Part shown: positions 1-6,024 of the stretch, piece after piece | Numbering within the stretch: the first letter of the stretch is position 1 | Layout of the letters: the number at the start of each line of letters is the position of its first letter | NCBI GenBank assembly: GCA_021808185.1 | Contig: JAKBCB010000117.1 | Span: forward strand, 1-9,354 | Length of the DNA stretch: 9,354 nt | Reading direction: 5' to 3' | DNA from: Pseudomonadota bacterium | GTDB taxonomy: Bacteria; Pseudomonadota; Alphaproteobacteria; Acetobacterales; Acetobacteraceae | Translations under genes and position numbers: made by a program | Notes under the pieces: generated by a model | Told to the model about the DNA's origin: nothing | The model's database searches: none | What the model saw: only the letters and a program-made list of their open reading frames with translations

Positions 1-310
1 CCAGATAGGCGGTGGCGTCGGCCGGCTGGTCGGGCGGGCGGGTGTCGCAGACGCGCACGGCGATGCTCAGGGTGCCGAACGTCGCGGACTGGCCGACTCG
101 CACGCTCAGCGCCGTCGCGCGCGCGGTGACCTTATCGAGGGCCATCAGGTCGGCGACGCCGCGCGGTAGCCAGACCGGCGGCGGCGGCACGGCGGCGGCG
201 GGCGGCTGGTCCGGCGCTGGCACCGGCGCGGCCGGGGCCGGCGGCTGCTGCGCCAGCGCGCCGGCCAGCGGCAACGCCACCAGCGCGGCCCCGAGCGGGA
301 GGCGCATCAT
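1..310 (-). CDS. DUF2155 domain-containing secreted protein (3' end outside window)
   Basis: This is the N-terminal 103 residues of a DUF2155-family protein; the C-terminus lies beyond the left edge. Translation from the ATG at 310 gives a short signal peptide (hydrophobic residues about 4-20, likely cleavage after ALA before QQ). A Pro/Ala-rich linker follows (about 21-47), then the start of the conserved domain with the family hallmarks WLPRGVADLMALDKVTAR, FGTLSIAVRVCD and RPPDQP. The start could be either of two adjacent ATG codons (310 or 307). It is the last visible gene of the minus-strand operon, 10 bp after the 73-residue gene. DUF2155 proteins are alphaproteobacterial periplasmic or membrane-exported proteins of unknown function, often found next to the NDUFA12-like gene. 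The family call rests on the conserved motifs; the function is unknown. Confidence 0.85.
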   Translation of the reverse strand, partial: MMRLPLGAALVALPLAGALAQQPPAPAAPVPAPDQPPAAAVPPPPVWLPRGVADLMALDKVTARATALSVRVGQSATFGTLSIAVRVCDTRPPDQPADATAYL

Positions 311-320
311 ACAGCCCGGC

Positions 321-542
321 TCATTCGGCCGAGCGCGCCCGCTTCGGGCTGACGAGGCCGCCGATCATCCCAGCGAGGATGCGGCGCATCGCCTGCTCGT
401 CCACGCCCATCAGCACCGCGTCGTCGAACGCATCCTGCATCGCCTGCGCCAGTTCGGCGTGGTTCTCGGCCAGCGTGCGGAGTTTCTCGCGGCAGGAGAT
501 CGGCGTGCCGTCCGGCCGCGGCCAGACCGTGGGCGTGCTCAT
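321..542 (-). CDS. Small conserved-looking hypothetical protein (73 aa) in the mlaD operon
   Basis: I do not recognise the family. The ATG at 542 overlaps the mlaD stop by the four bases ATGA, the stop is followed by only 10 bp before the DUF2155 start, and the gene fills the gap exactly. This is strong positional evidence that it is a real, translationally coupled gene. The 73-residue product has a polar N-terminus with WPRPDGTPISCREKL, then a predicted helical stretch (about residues 17-62) rich in Ala, Glu, Met and Leu, and a basic C-terminus (SPKRARSAE). It has a single cysteine at residue 17, no signal peptide and no clear membrane segment, so it is probably cytoplasmic. A competing 87-residue frame on the same strand (307-570) is Arg/Pro-rich and looks like a shadow. 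Function unknown; a role tied to lipid transport or complex I is only a guess from position. Confidence 0.72.
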   Translation of the reverse strand: MSTPTVWPRPDGTPISCREKLRTLAENHAELAQAMQDAFDDAVLMGVDEQAMRRILAGMIGGLVSPKRARSAE

Positions 543-1036
543 TTGGGCGCGGCCGGCGCGGCCGCGCCATCCGCCGGCTTCTGGCCGCCGAGGTTGCCGA
601 CGGAGAAGATGAACTTGCCGAGCAGTTGTTCGAGGCTGATCGAGGACTGCGTCAGCGTCAGATCCCCACCGGGCGGCACCATGGCGGTGTCGCCGCCCGG
701 CTCCAGCGCCAGATACTTGCCGCCGAGCAGGCCGTCGCTGGTCACGACGGCGCTGCTGTCCTTCGGCAGCTTGATCTCGGGCGCGACCGAGAAGCTGACG
801 AGGGCCTGATATGTTTGCGGATCGATCGCGGTTGCCGTGATGCTGCCGACCTTGACACCGGCCACCCGCACGTCCGAGCCGATGGACAGGCCGTCGATGC
901 GGTCGAACTTGGCGTGCAGCGCGTAGCCGGAGCCCATCGTGTGGCCGGTGTTGGCCAACCCGTAGCCGAGGAAGCCGATGGCCACCACGAGCACGACCGC
1001 GCCCGCGAGCAGCTCCGCGCCGTTGCGCTGCGCCAT
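539..1036 (-). CDS. mlaD: MlaD, MCE-domain periplasmic lipid-transport protein
   Basis: MlaD is the substrate-binding MCE component of the Mla ABC system, which moves phospholipids between the outer and inner membranes. The 165-residue product (E. coli MlaD is about 183) begins with an inner-membrane anchor (residues about 9-29). One MCE domain follows (about 38-118), with FDRIDGLSIGSDVRVAGVKVG and DGLLGGKYLALEPGG. The C-terminal helix has SISLEQLLGKFIFSVG, close in pattern to the E. coli C-terminal part, and the tail is Ala/Pro-rich. The ATG at 1036 was chosen because the TM helix starts right after it. The open frame continues upstream to 1246, but that extension is Arg-rich, lies in the NDUFA12 gene and looks spurious. 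No mlaF, mlaE or mlaB is visible here, so the rest of the transporter must be encoded elsewhere; a detached mlaD is common in alphaproteobacteria (recalled). The gene starts 8 bp after the NDUFA12 stop and overlaps the next start (ATGA). Confidence 0.92.
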   Translation of the reverse strand: MAQRNGAELLAGAVVLVVAIGFLGYGLANTGHTMGSGYALHAKFDRIDGLSIGSDVRVAGVKVGSITATAIDPQTYQALVSFSVAPEIKLPKDSSAVVTSDGLLGGKYLALEPGGDTAMVPPGGDLTLTQSSISLEQLLGKFIFSVGNLGGQKPADGAAAPAAPK

Positions 1037-1044
1037 GTAGCCGA

Positions 1045-1410
1045 TCAGCCCGCGGTGCCGGCGTCGGGCGACCACGCCTCGTAGTCGCCGGTCGCGTGCG
1101 GTCGCCGGCCGCCCTGGTAGTCGTGGCCGGGCGGGCGATAACCTTCCGGCGTGCCGGTGTGGTTGGCCTCGTGCGGCTTTATCCAGGGGCGGGGACTCGC
1201 CAGCTTGATCGGTGCGTCGGTGGTGTAATGCAGCCATGCGTGCCACTCGGGCGGCACCGAGCTGGCCTCGGGCGCGCCGGCATAGGCGACCCAGCGGCGC
1301 GTGCGCAGGCCGTGCCGCGGGCGCTTGTCCTCATAGTATATGTTGCCGGCGGCGTCGCGGCCGATCTGGCGGCCGTTCAGCCAGGTGAAGATGCGCGTGC
1401 CGATGTTCAT
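1045..1410 (-). CDS. NADH:ubiquinone oxidoreductase NDUFA12-like subunit (17.2 kDa family)
   Basis: This is the bacterial homologue of the mitochondrial complex I accessory subunit NDUFA12 (B17.2), found in alphaproteobacteria as a supernumerary subunit near the quinone-binding/peripheral-arm junction. The 121-residue product shows the family signatures in order: GRQIGRDAAGNIYYEDKRP (about 13-31), RRWVAYAG (38-45), VPPEWHAWLHYTTD (52-65), and a C-terminal PWIKPHEANHTGTPEGYRPPG segment. The ATG at 1410 gives the expected short N-terminus with TWLNGR. The frame is open much further upstream, but that part has no family similarity and overlaps the divergent gene. It is the first gene of the minus-strand operon with mlaD, the 73-residue gene and the DUF2155 gene. 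The other complex I (nuo) genes are not here, which is the normal situation for this subunit. Confidence 0.93.
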   Translation of the reverse strand: MNIGTRIFTWLNGRQIGRDAAGNIYYEDKRPRHGLRTRRWVAYAGAPEASSVPPEWHAWLHYTTDAPIKLASPRPWIKPHEANHTGTPEGYRPPGHDYQGGRRPHATGDYEAWSPDAGTAG

Positions 1411-1417
1411 GCCCGCT

Positions 1418-1446
1418 GATATAGGCGAGGCCCGGCGCGCGGTCCA
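1418..1446 (-). promoter_or_regulatory. Candidate promoter for the NDUFA12-mlaD-DUF2155 operon
   Basis: On the minus strand a TGGACC box (1446-1441) is separated by 17 bases from TATATC (1423-1418), 7 bases before the ATG at 1410. The -10-like element is one of the few AT-rich words near the gene. If used, transcription would begin at or next to the ATG, giving a leaderless mRNA; there is also no Shine-Dalgarno sequence before this ATG. The -35 match is partial (4 of 6). The call is inference from spacing only. Confidence 0.25.
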
Positions 1447-1552
1447 CCTCACCCGCGCTGCTGGGGGTTCTCCACAGGATTTTGTGGTCGGATGCTCAAC
1501 GAGCCCCAAAATGCGCTTCCGAGTCGCGGCGCGCCCGCCTAGCATCCGCGCC

Positions 1553-3055
1553 ATGAAGCCGAGCAAACCGCAACCGAGCCTGCCCTGGCGTGGCGTGCGC
1601 ATGCGCCGCGTCGCTGCCTTCCCCGATCCGGACGGCGACGCACGGATGGTCAGCCTTCCCGCCGGATGGGACGACCGCGCGGCGGCGGCGCTGGCGGAAC
1701 TGGCACCCGGCGAGGGGCCTGTCAGCCTGGAGCACGCGGCGGAGGGCTGGATTCGCCCGATCGCCGAGCGGGCGCGGCAGGCCGGCATCGGCGGCGACCT
1801 GGGCACGCGGCTGCGCGGGCTGCTGATGTCGCGGCGCGGCGCACCGACCGCCCCGGTCTGGCGCGGCGCGACCGGCAGCGAGCCGGGGTTCCTGCTCAAT
1901 CTCGCGGCGTTTTACGACTCGTCGCTCGGCTTCGACCTGCCCGGTTTTGCCGAGGCGGTGGAGACGGCGACCTTCGGCGTCGCGCTGGCCGCGCCATCGG
2001 CGGCGTGCGTGCGGGTCGGCATGGCCGATCTGGCCGGGCTGCTGGCGGCGCTGGGCATCGACTACGACAGCGCGGCGGCGCGCGACCTCGCGTGCGGGCT
2101 GGCTGCGTTCGTGCGCGCGGCGTCCGAGGTCGCCTCGGCCGAACTGGCGGACACGTTCGGGGCGCTGGCCATGGCGGCGCCGCTGCCGCCGGGCCCCGCC
2201 GCGACCGCCGTTCCCGGACTTGTCGCGCGCATCGCCGAGGCGCGGCGGCGCGCGGCCGCCCGCCCCGCGCGGCGGCACGACGCGACCACCGCCCTCATGG
2301 CGCCGGGCCTTGCCGACGCGCTGCTCGGGGTAGAGACCGGCGGCGTCGCGCCGGCATTCTCGCCGCTGGACGACGAGGGGCGCCTGACGCGCGCGGCCCG
2401 CGCCGCGCTGGTCTCGCGCGGATTGACGGCGGAGGCGGCGCTGGCGGGCGTGCTCGCGGGCGCCTCGCCCTTCCCCACGGTCTCGGCCGAGGCGCACGCG
2501 GCGATGTTTGCGGCCGTGGCGCCGTTCTTCCACCGGCTGCCGGCGGCGCCCGTGGCGCGCGCGGCGCTTGCGCCCGCGAGTGCGAAGGCGGCACCGCCCC
2601 CGCGCCGCGACCTGCCGGCGCGCCATGCCGGTGCCACGCAAAAGGCCAGCATCGCCGGCCACCGGCTGTTCCTGCGCACTGGCGAGCACACGGACGGCAC
2701 GCTCGGCGAGATCGCCATCGCGATGCCCAAGGAATCCGCCGCCTTCCGGGGGCTGCTGGAGGCGTTCGGACAGGCGGTCAGCCTCGGGCTGCAACATGGC
2801 GTGCCGCTCGATGAATTCGTCGAGACCTTCGTCGCCACCCGCTTCGGCGTGGCCGGAAGCGTCGAGGGCGACGCGGCGGTGACGCGGGCGACCTCGGTGC
2901 TCGACTACGTGTTCCGCTCGCTGGCCGCGCATTATCTGGGGCGGACGGATCTGCCGCAGCCGGAGATCGAGGAGGAACCGGCGGCGCCGCCGCTGCTGCC
3001 GCTCGATTTTCCGCAGGAAGACTCCCCGCGCCGCCGGCTGCGGGTGGTGAAGTAG
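1553..3055 (+). CDS. NrdJ-derived TSCPD/ribonucleotide-reductase-like protein, probably non-catalytic
   Basis: This 500-residue protein resembles the C-terminal part of class II (B12-dependent) ribonucleotide reductase. Residues about 365-466 match the alphaproteobacterial NrdJ tail well: IAGHRLFLRTGEH, LGEIAIAMPKESAAFRGLLEAF, AVSLGLQHGVPLDEFVETF, ATRFGVAGSVEGD and ATSVLDYVFRSLAAHYLGR. Residues about 113-205 look like a decayed piece of the reductase barrel (LLNLAAFYDSSLGFDLPGFAEAV, then LAALGIDYDSAAARDLACGL). The place where NrdJ carries the NPCGE catalytic loop reads ATGSEPG here, so the active-site Cys and Asn are absent. There is no B12 or substrate site that I can see, and the C-terminal redox cysteine pair is also missing. 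The middle (about 225-360) is Ala/Arg-rich and low complexity. I chose the ATG at 1553; in-frame alternatives are ATG 1511 and ATG 1601. No strong ribosome-binding site is seen. It is followed 24 bp later by the RidA gene. The reductase origin is fairly secure; the present function is unknown. Confidence 0.8.
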   Translation: MKPSKPQPSLPWRGVRMRRVAAFPDPDGDARMVSLPAGWDDRAAAALAELAPGEGPVSLEHAAEGWIRPIAERARQAGIGGDLGTRLRGLLMSRRGAPTAPVWRGATGSEPGFLLNLAAFYDSSLGFDLPGFAEAVETATFGVALAAPSAACVRVGMADLAGLLAALGIDYDSAAARDLACGLAAFVRAASEVASAELADTFGALAMAAPLPPGPAATAVPGLVARIAEARRRAAARPARRHDATTALMAPGLADALLGVETGGVAPAFSPLDDEGRLTRAARAALVSRGLTAEAALAGVLAGASPFPTVSAEAHAAMFAAVAPFFHRLPAAPVARAALAPASAKAAPPPRRDLPARHAGATQKASIAGHRLFLRTGEHTDGTLGEIAIAMPKESAAFRGLLEAFGQAVSLGLQHGVPLDEFVETFVATRFGVAGSVEGDAAVTRATSVLDYVFRSLAAHYLGRTDLPQPEIEEEPAAPPLLPLDFPQEDSPRRRLRVVK

Positions 3056-3067
3056 TTTTTGACGGAC

Positions 3068-3071
3068 GGAG
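3068..3071 (+). promoter_or_regulatory. Ribosome-binding site that sets the RidA start
   Basis: GGAG lies 8 bases before the ATG at 3080. This favours that ATG over the in-frame TTG at 3059, which sits only 3 bases after the preceding stop and has no comparable site. Confidence 0.5.
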
Positions 3072-3079
3072 CAGGGCCG

Positions 3080-3544
3080 ATGGCCGGACAAATCGACGCG
3101 AAACTGAAGGCGCTCGGCATCGAACTGCCGAGCCCGATGCAGCCCATCGCCAATTACGTGCCCTATGTGGTCGCGGGCGATCTGGTGTTCATCTCCGGCC
3201 AACTGCCGGCGATCGACGGCAAGGTGGCCTGGACGGGCAAGGTCGGTGCGGCGATCAGCATCGAGGACGCGGCGAAAGCCTGCCGCCAGAGCTTCATCAA
3301 CTTGCTGGTGCATCTGAAGGCCGCGACCGGGGATCTGGACCGGGTGGTGCAGGTCGTCCGCCTCGGCGGCTTCATCGCGGCGGGGGCGGATTTCACCCAG
3401 CACGCGGCGGCGATGAACGGGGCGAGCAACCTCGCCGTCGAGGTGTTCGGCGACCGGGGCCGGCACGCGCGCACCACGATCGGCGTGCCCTCGCTGCCGC
3501 TGGACGCGGCGGTCGAGGTCGAGGGCGTGTTCCGCATTGCCTGA
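3080..3544 (+). CDS. RidA family protein (YjgF/YER057c/UK114), enamine/imine deaminase-like
   Basis: RidA proteins are small trimeric cytosolic enzymes that hydrolyse reactive enamine/imine intermediates such as 2-aminoacrylate released by PLP enzymes. The product has 154 residues, longer than E. coli RidA (about 128). It fits the subgroup of about 150 residues that starts with a short helix and IELPSPMQPIANYVPYV. Visible signatures are GDLVFISGQLPAIDGKVAWTGKVG (about 33-56), LKAATGDLDRVVQVVRLGGFI (79-99), NGASNLAVEVFGDRGRHART (113-132) and the terminal strand AAVEVEGVFRI. R131 in HART corresponds by motif to the catalytic arginine of RidA that binds the substrate carboxylate, and the acidic strand EVE (146-148) to the conserved C-terminal Glu region. 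Active deaminase function therefore looks possible, although many members of this subgroup are untested. It lies 24 bp after the NrdJ-derived gene and 27 bp before the PF04339 gene, in one apparent operon. Confidence 0.92.
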   Translation: MAGQIDAKLKALGIELPSPMQPIANYVPYVVAGDLVFISGQLPAIDGKVAWTGKVGAAISIEDAAKACRQSFINLLVHLKAATGDLDRVVQVVRLGGFIAAGADFTQHAAAMNGASNLAVEVFGDRGRHARTTIGVPSLPLDAAVEVEGVFRIA

Positions 3545-3571
3545 AGCGGCCGCGTGCCTACCTTAGCCGGT

Positions 3572-4732
3572 ATGCCCGACGGTTCCTCCGCGCTGACACT
3601 GACGCTGCACAAGGCCATCGGGGAGATCCCCCGCGCGGACTGGGATGCCTGCGCGGGGCCGGATAACCCGTTCGTTTCCTACGGGTTCCTGTCCGCCGTC
3701 GAGGACAGCGGCTCGGCCAATGCGCGCACCGGCTGGCTGCCACAGCACGCGGTGCTGCGCGATGGCGGCGCCGTGGTGGCGGTGGCGCCGATGTACGCCA
3801 AATCCCACAGCTACGGCGAATACGTGTTCGACCACGGCTGGGCGCGGGCGTTCGAGCAGGCGGGCGGCAGCTACTACCCGAAGCTGCAAGTCGCGGTCCC
3901 GTTCAGCCCGGTGCCCGGCCCGCGCCTGCTGGTGCGCCCCGGCTGCGGCGTGCCGGCCGCCGCCCTGGCGCAGGCGCTGGCACAGGCGGGACGCGAACTG
4001 GACGTGTCCTCGGTGCACGCCACGTTCTGTTCGGAGGCGGATTTTTCCGTCCTTGGCGAGGCGGGGTGGCTGCAACGCATCGGCACGCAGTTCCATTGGC
4101 GCAACGACGGCTTTGCCACGTTCGACGATTTCCTCGGCGCCTTGTCGTCGCGCAAGCGCAAGTCGATCCGGCGCGAGCGGCGGGATGCGAACGGTTGCGG
4201 ACTGGAGTTTCTGGCGCTGCGTGGCCCTGAGATCGGCAAGCGCGACTGGGCCGCCTTCTATGAGTTCTACACCTCGACCGTCGATCGCAAATGGGGCAGT
4301 GCGTATCTGACGCCGAAATTCTTTCCGTTGCTGGGGGAACGGTTGGGCGAGCGGGTGGTGCTGATGCTGGCGCGCAAGGATGGCGTGCCGGTGGCCGGCG
4401 CGCTCAATCTGGCCGGCACGGATGCCCTTTATGGCCGCAACTGGGGCTGCCGCGGCGAGTTTCCGTTCCTGCACTTCGAGCTTTGCTATTACCGCGCCAT
4501 CGACTTCGCCATCGCGCATGGCTTGGCGCGGGTTGAGGCGGGGGCGCAGGGCGAGCACAAGATCCAGCGCGGCTATCGCCCGGTGCCGACCTATTCCGCG
4601 CATATGATCTACCACGCCGGCCTGCGCCGCGCGGTGGCAAACTTCCTCGACCAGGAACGTCCGGCGATGCTGGCCGAGATCGAGGCGCTGGCCGCCGCCT
4701 CGCCCTTCCGCCAGGACGGCGAGGCGGAGTAG
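3572..4732 (+). CDS. PF04339 (DUF482) FemAB/GNAT-like acyltransferase family protein
   Basis: The 386-residue product belongs to the PF04339 family, named 'peptidogalycan biosynthesis/recognition' and distantly related to FemAB and GNAT acyltransferases; the substrate is unknown. Family marks in order are PFVSYGFLSAVEDSGSA (about 33-49), AVAPMYAKSHSYGEYVFDHGW (70-90), the PKLQVAVPFSPVPGPRLL block (103-120), FHWRNDGFATFDDFL (174-188) followed by the basic stretch SSRKRKSIRRERR (192-204), GRNWGC (288-293), and FLHFELCYYRAIDFAIAHGL with GAQGEHKIQRGYRPVPTYSAH (299-344). The length is normal for the family and no signal peptide is seen, so it is probably cytosolic. The ATG at 3572 was chosen; a GTG at 3554 in the same frame is possible and would add six residues. 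Neither has a good Shine-Dalgarno sequence. It is the last gene of the RidA operon and is followed by an 85-bp gap before the aminotransferases. Confidence 0.9.
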   Translation: MPDGSSALTLTLHKAIGEIPRADWDACAGPDNPFVSYGFLSAVEDSGSANARTGWLPQHAVLRDGGAVVAVAPMYAKSHSYGEYVFDHGWARAFEQAGGSYYPKLQVAVPFSPVPGPRLLVRPGCGVPAAALAQALAQAGRELDVSSVHATFCSEADFSVLGEAGWLQRIGTQFHWRNDGFATFDDFLGALSSRKRKSIRRERRDANGCGLEFLALRGPEIGKRDWAAFYEFYTSTVDRKWGSAYLTPKFFPLLGERLGERVVLMLARKDGVPVAGALNLAGTDALYGRNWGCRGEFPFLHFELCYYRAIDFAIAHGLARVEAGAQGEHKIQRGYRPVPTYSAHMIYHAGLRRAVANFLDQERPAMLAEIEALAAASPFRQDGEAE

Positions 4733-4748
4733 CCCGCGCCAGTGGTTG

Positions 4749-4766
4749 CCCGTGCCGGCGCACGGG
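4749..4766 (+). repeat. Short inverted repeat (6-bp stem, 6-base loop)
   Basis: CCCGTG (4749-4754) and CACGGG (4761-4766) are perfectly complementary around a 6-base loop, 16 bases after the stop of the PF04339 gene. No T-tract follows. Its right arm shares the three G bases 4764-4766 with the next inverted repeat, so the two hairpins cannot form completely together in RNA. It may end the upstream transcript or be part of a switch; this is inference. Confidence 0.45.
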
Positions 4767-4795
4767 ATTAGGTTGCGCGGCTTCGCCCTAATCCC
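4764..4795 (+). repeat. Inverted repeat / stem-loop in the leader of the aminotransferase operon
   Basis: GGGATTAGG (4764-4772) is perfectly complementary to CCTAATCCC (4787-4795), with 14 bases between the arms. The inner bases GCG/CGC can extend the pairing. It lies 22 bp upstream of the ATG at 4818. It could be a transcription terminator for the upstream operon (but there is no T-tract), an RNA leader structure, or a dimeric regulator's operator. A poor promoter match (TTGCCC at 4746, TAGGTT at 4769, 17-base spacing) overlaps the left arm, which would suit an operator. None of these roles is proven. Confidence 0.5.
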
Positions 4796-4817
4796 AAACT
4801 TCCTCCGAGCGCCCCCT

Positions 4818-6020
4818 ATGCACCTCACCGCCGAACGGCTCGACCGCATCAGCCCGAGCCAGACCATCGCCATTTCCACCAAGGCGCGTGCGCTGAAGGC
4901 GGCCGGGCGGGACATCATTTCGCTTTCGGCGGGCGAACCCGACTTCGACACGCCGCAGAATGTGAAGGACGCGGCGATCCGCGCGATCCAGAAGGGCGAG
5001 ACGAAATACACCGACGTGTCCGGCACGCTCGCGCTGCGCAAGGCGGTGGCGGAGAAGTTCAAGCGGGATTCCGGCATCGACTACAAGCCGGAGGAGATCA
5101 TCATCTCCACCGGCGGCAAGCAGGTGATCTTCAACGCCATGGTGGCGACGCTGAACGCGGGCGACGAGGTCATCATCCCCTCGCCGTGCTGGGTCAGCTA
5201 TCCCGACATCGTCGCACTTGCCGATGGCAAGCCGGTGATCGTGCCATGCGGGCAGAACAACGGCTTCAAGCTGCGCGCGGAGGATCTGGAAGCCGCGATC
5301 ACGCCGCGCACCAAGTGGTTCATGATCAACAACCCGTGCAACCCCACGGGCGCCGCCTACTCGGCCGAGGAATTGCGGCCGATCTGCGACGTGCTGCTGC
5401 GGCATCCGGATGTCTGGATCTTCACCGACGACATCTACGAAAAACTCGCCTACGACGGCTTCCGGCCGGCGACCATCGTGGAGGTGGAGCCGAAGCTGCG
5501 CGAGCGCACCATCACCATGAACGGGTGCTCCAAGGCGTATGCGATGACCGGCTGGCGCATCGGCTTCGCCGGCGCGCCGGTGGCGATGACCAAGGCGATG
5601 GACAAGTTGCAGAGCCAATCGACCAGCAACACCAGCTCCATCGGTCAGGCAGCGGCGCTGGAGGCATTGAGCGGCCCGCAGGATTTCATCGGCGAGATGG
5701 TCGCTGTGTACAAGGCCCGGCGCGATCTGGTGGTGGACATGCTGAACCAGGCGCCGGGCATCAACTGCCACAAGCCGGAAGGCGCGTTCTACGTGTTCCC
5801 CTCCGTGCATGGCTGCATCGGCAAGACCTCGGCCGGTGGCGCGAAGATCGTCGATGACGAGAGCTTCGTCATCGCGCTGCTGGAAGAACAGGGCGTGGCC
5901 GCCGTGCACGGCTCGGCGTTCATGTATCCGGGGCATTTCCGCATCAGCTACGCGACCGACACCGAGAGCCTGCGCGAAGCCTGCACGCGCATCCAGCGCT
6001 TTTGCGCAGGGCTGCGCTGA
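4818..6020 (+). CDS. Class I PLP aminotransferase, 1-beta aspartate aminotransferase type (first tandem copy)
   Basis: It should catalyse reversible transfer of an amino group from aspartate to 2-oxoglutarate in the cytosol. The 400-residue product has the full fold-type I set: AGEPDF (38-43), GGKQVIFN (99-106), P-x-W-x-SY with W125, NNPCNPTG with N175, TDDIY with D204 and Y207, SKAYAMTGWRIGF with the PLP lysine K239 and R247, and FRISYAT with the carboxylate-binding R375. K101 aligns with the lysine that contacts the distal carboxylate in Thermus 1-beta AspAT (known as Lys109), so a dicarboxylic substrate is likely. Residue 12 is Ser; Lys, Arg or Gln at this position is reported in prephenate-competent enzymes, so this copy is predicted not to use prephenate well. 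The ATG at 4818 matches family N-termini. No clear Shine-Dalgarno sequence is seen. It is followed after 4 bp by a paralogue of the same length. Confidence 0.93.
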   Translation: MHLTAERLDRISPSQTIAISTKARALKAAGRDIISLSAGEPDFDTPQNVKDAAIRAIQKGETKYTDVSGTLALRKAVAEKFKRDSGIDYKPEEIIISTGGKQVIFNAMVATLNAGDEVIIPSPCWVSYPDIVALADGKPVIVPCGQNNGFKLRAEDLEAAITPRTKWFMINNPCNPTGAAYSAEELRPICDVLLRHPDVWIFTDDIYEKLAYDGFRPATIVEVEPKLRERTITMNGCSKAYAMTGWRIGFAGAPVAMTKAMDKLQSQSTSNTSSIGQAAALEALSGPQDFIGEMVAVYKARRDLVVDMLNQAPGINCHKPEGAFYVFPSVHGCIGKTSAGGAKIVDDESFVIALLEEQGVAAVHGSAFMYPGHFRISYATDTESLREACTRIQRFCAGLR

Positions 6021-6024
6021 TCCC

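Noticed and set aside
12..809. 265-codon plus-strand frame over the DUF2155, small-protein and mlaD genes
   Set aside because: It is antisense to three genes supported by motifs and spacing, and its translation is low-complexity Ala/Gly/Arg.
1037..1246. N-terminal extension of MlaD to a GTG at 1246
   Set aside because: The added 70 residues are Arg-rich, overlap the NDUFA12 gene and would bury the membrane anchor that begins right after the ATG at 1036.
1411..1899. N-terminal extension of the NDUFA12-like protein
   Set aside because: The open frame continues but is low complexity and lies antisense to the NrdJ-derived gene; the family start is at 1410.
1496..3466. 656-codon open frame on the minus strand
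   Set aside because: It lies antisense to the NrdJ-derived gene and RidA, is extremely Arg-rich and has no recognisable domain; long antisense frames arise from high GC at third codon positions.
3563..5077. 504-codon open frame on the minus strand
   Set aside because: It is antisense to the PF04339 gene and the first aminotransferase; both sense frames have clear family motifs while this one has none.
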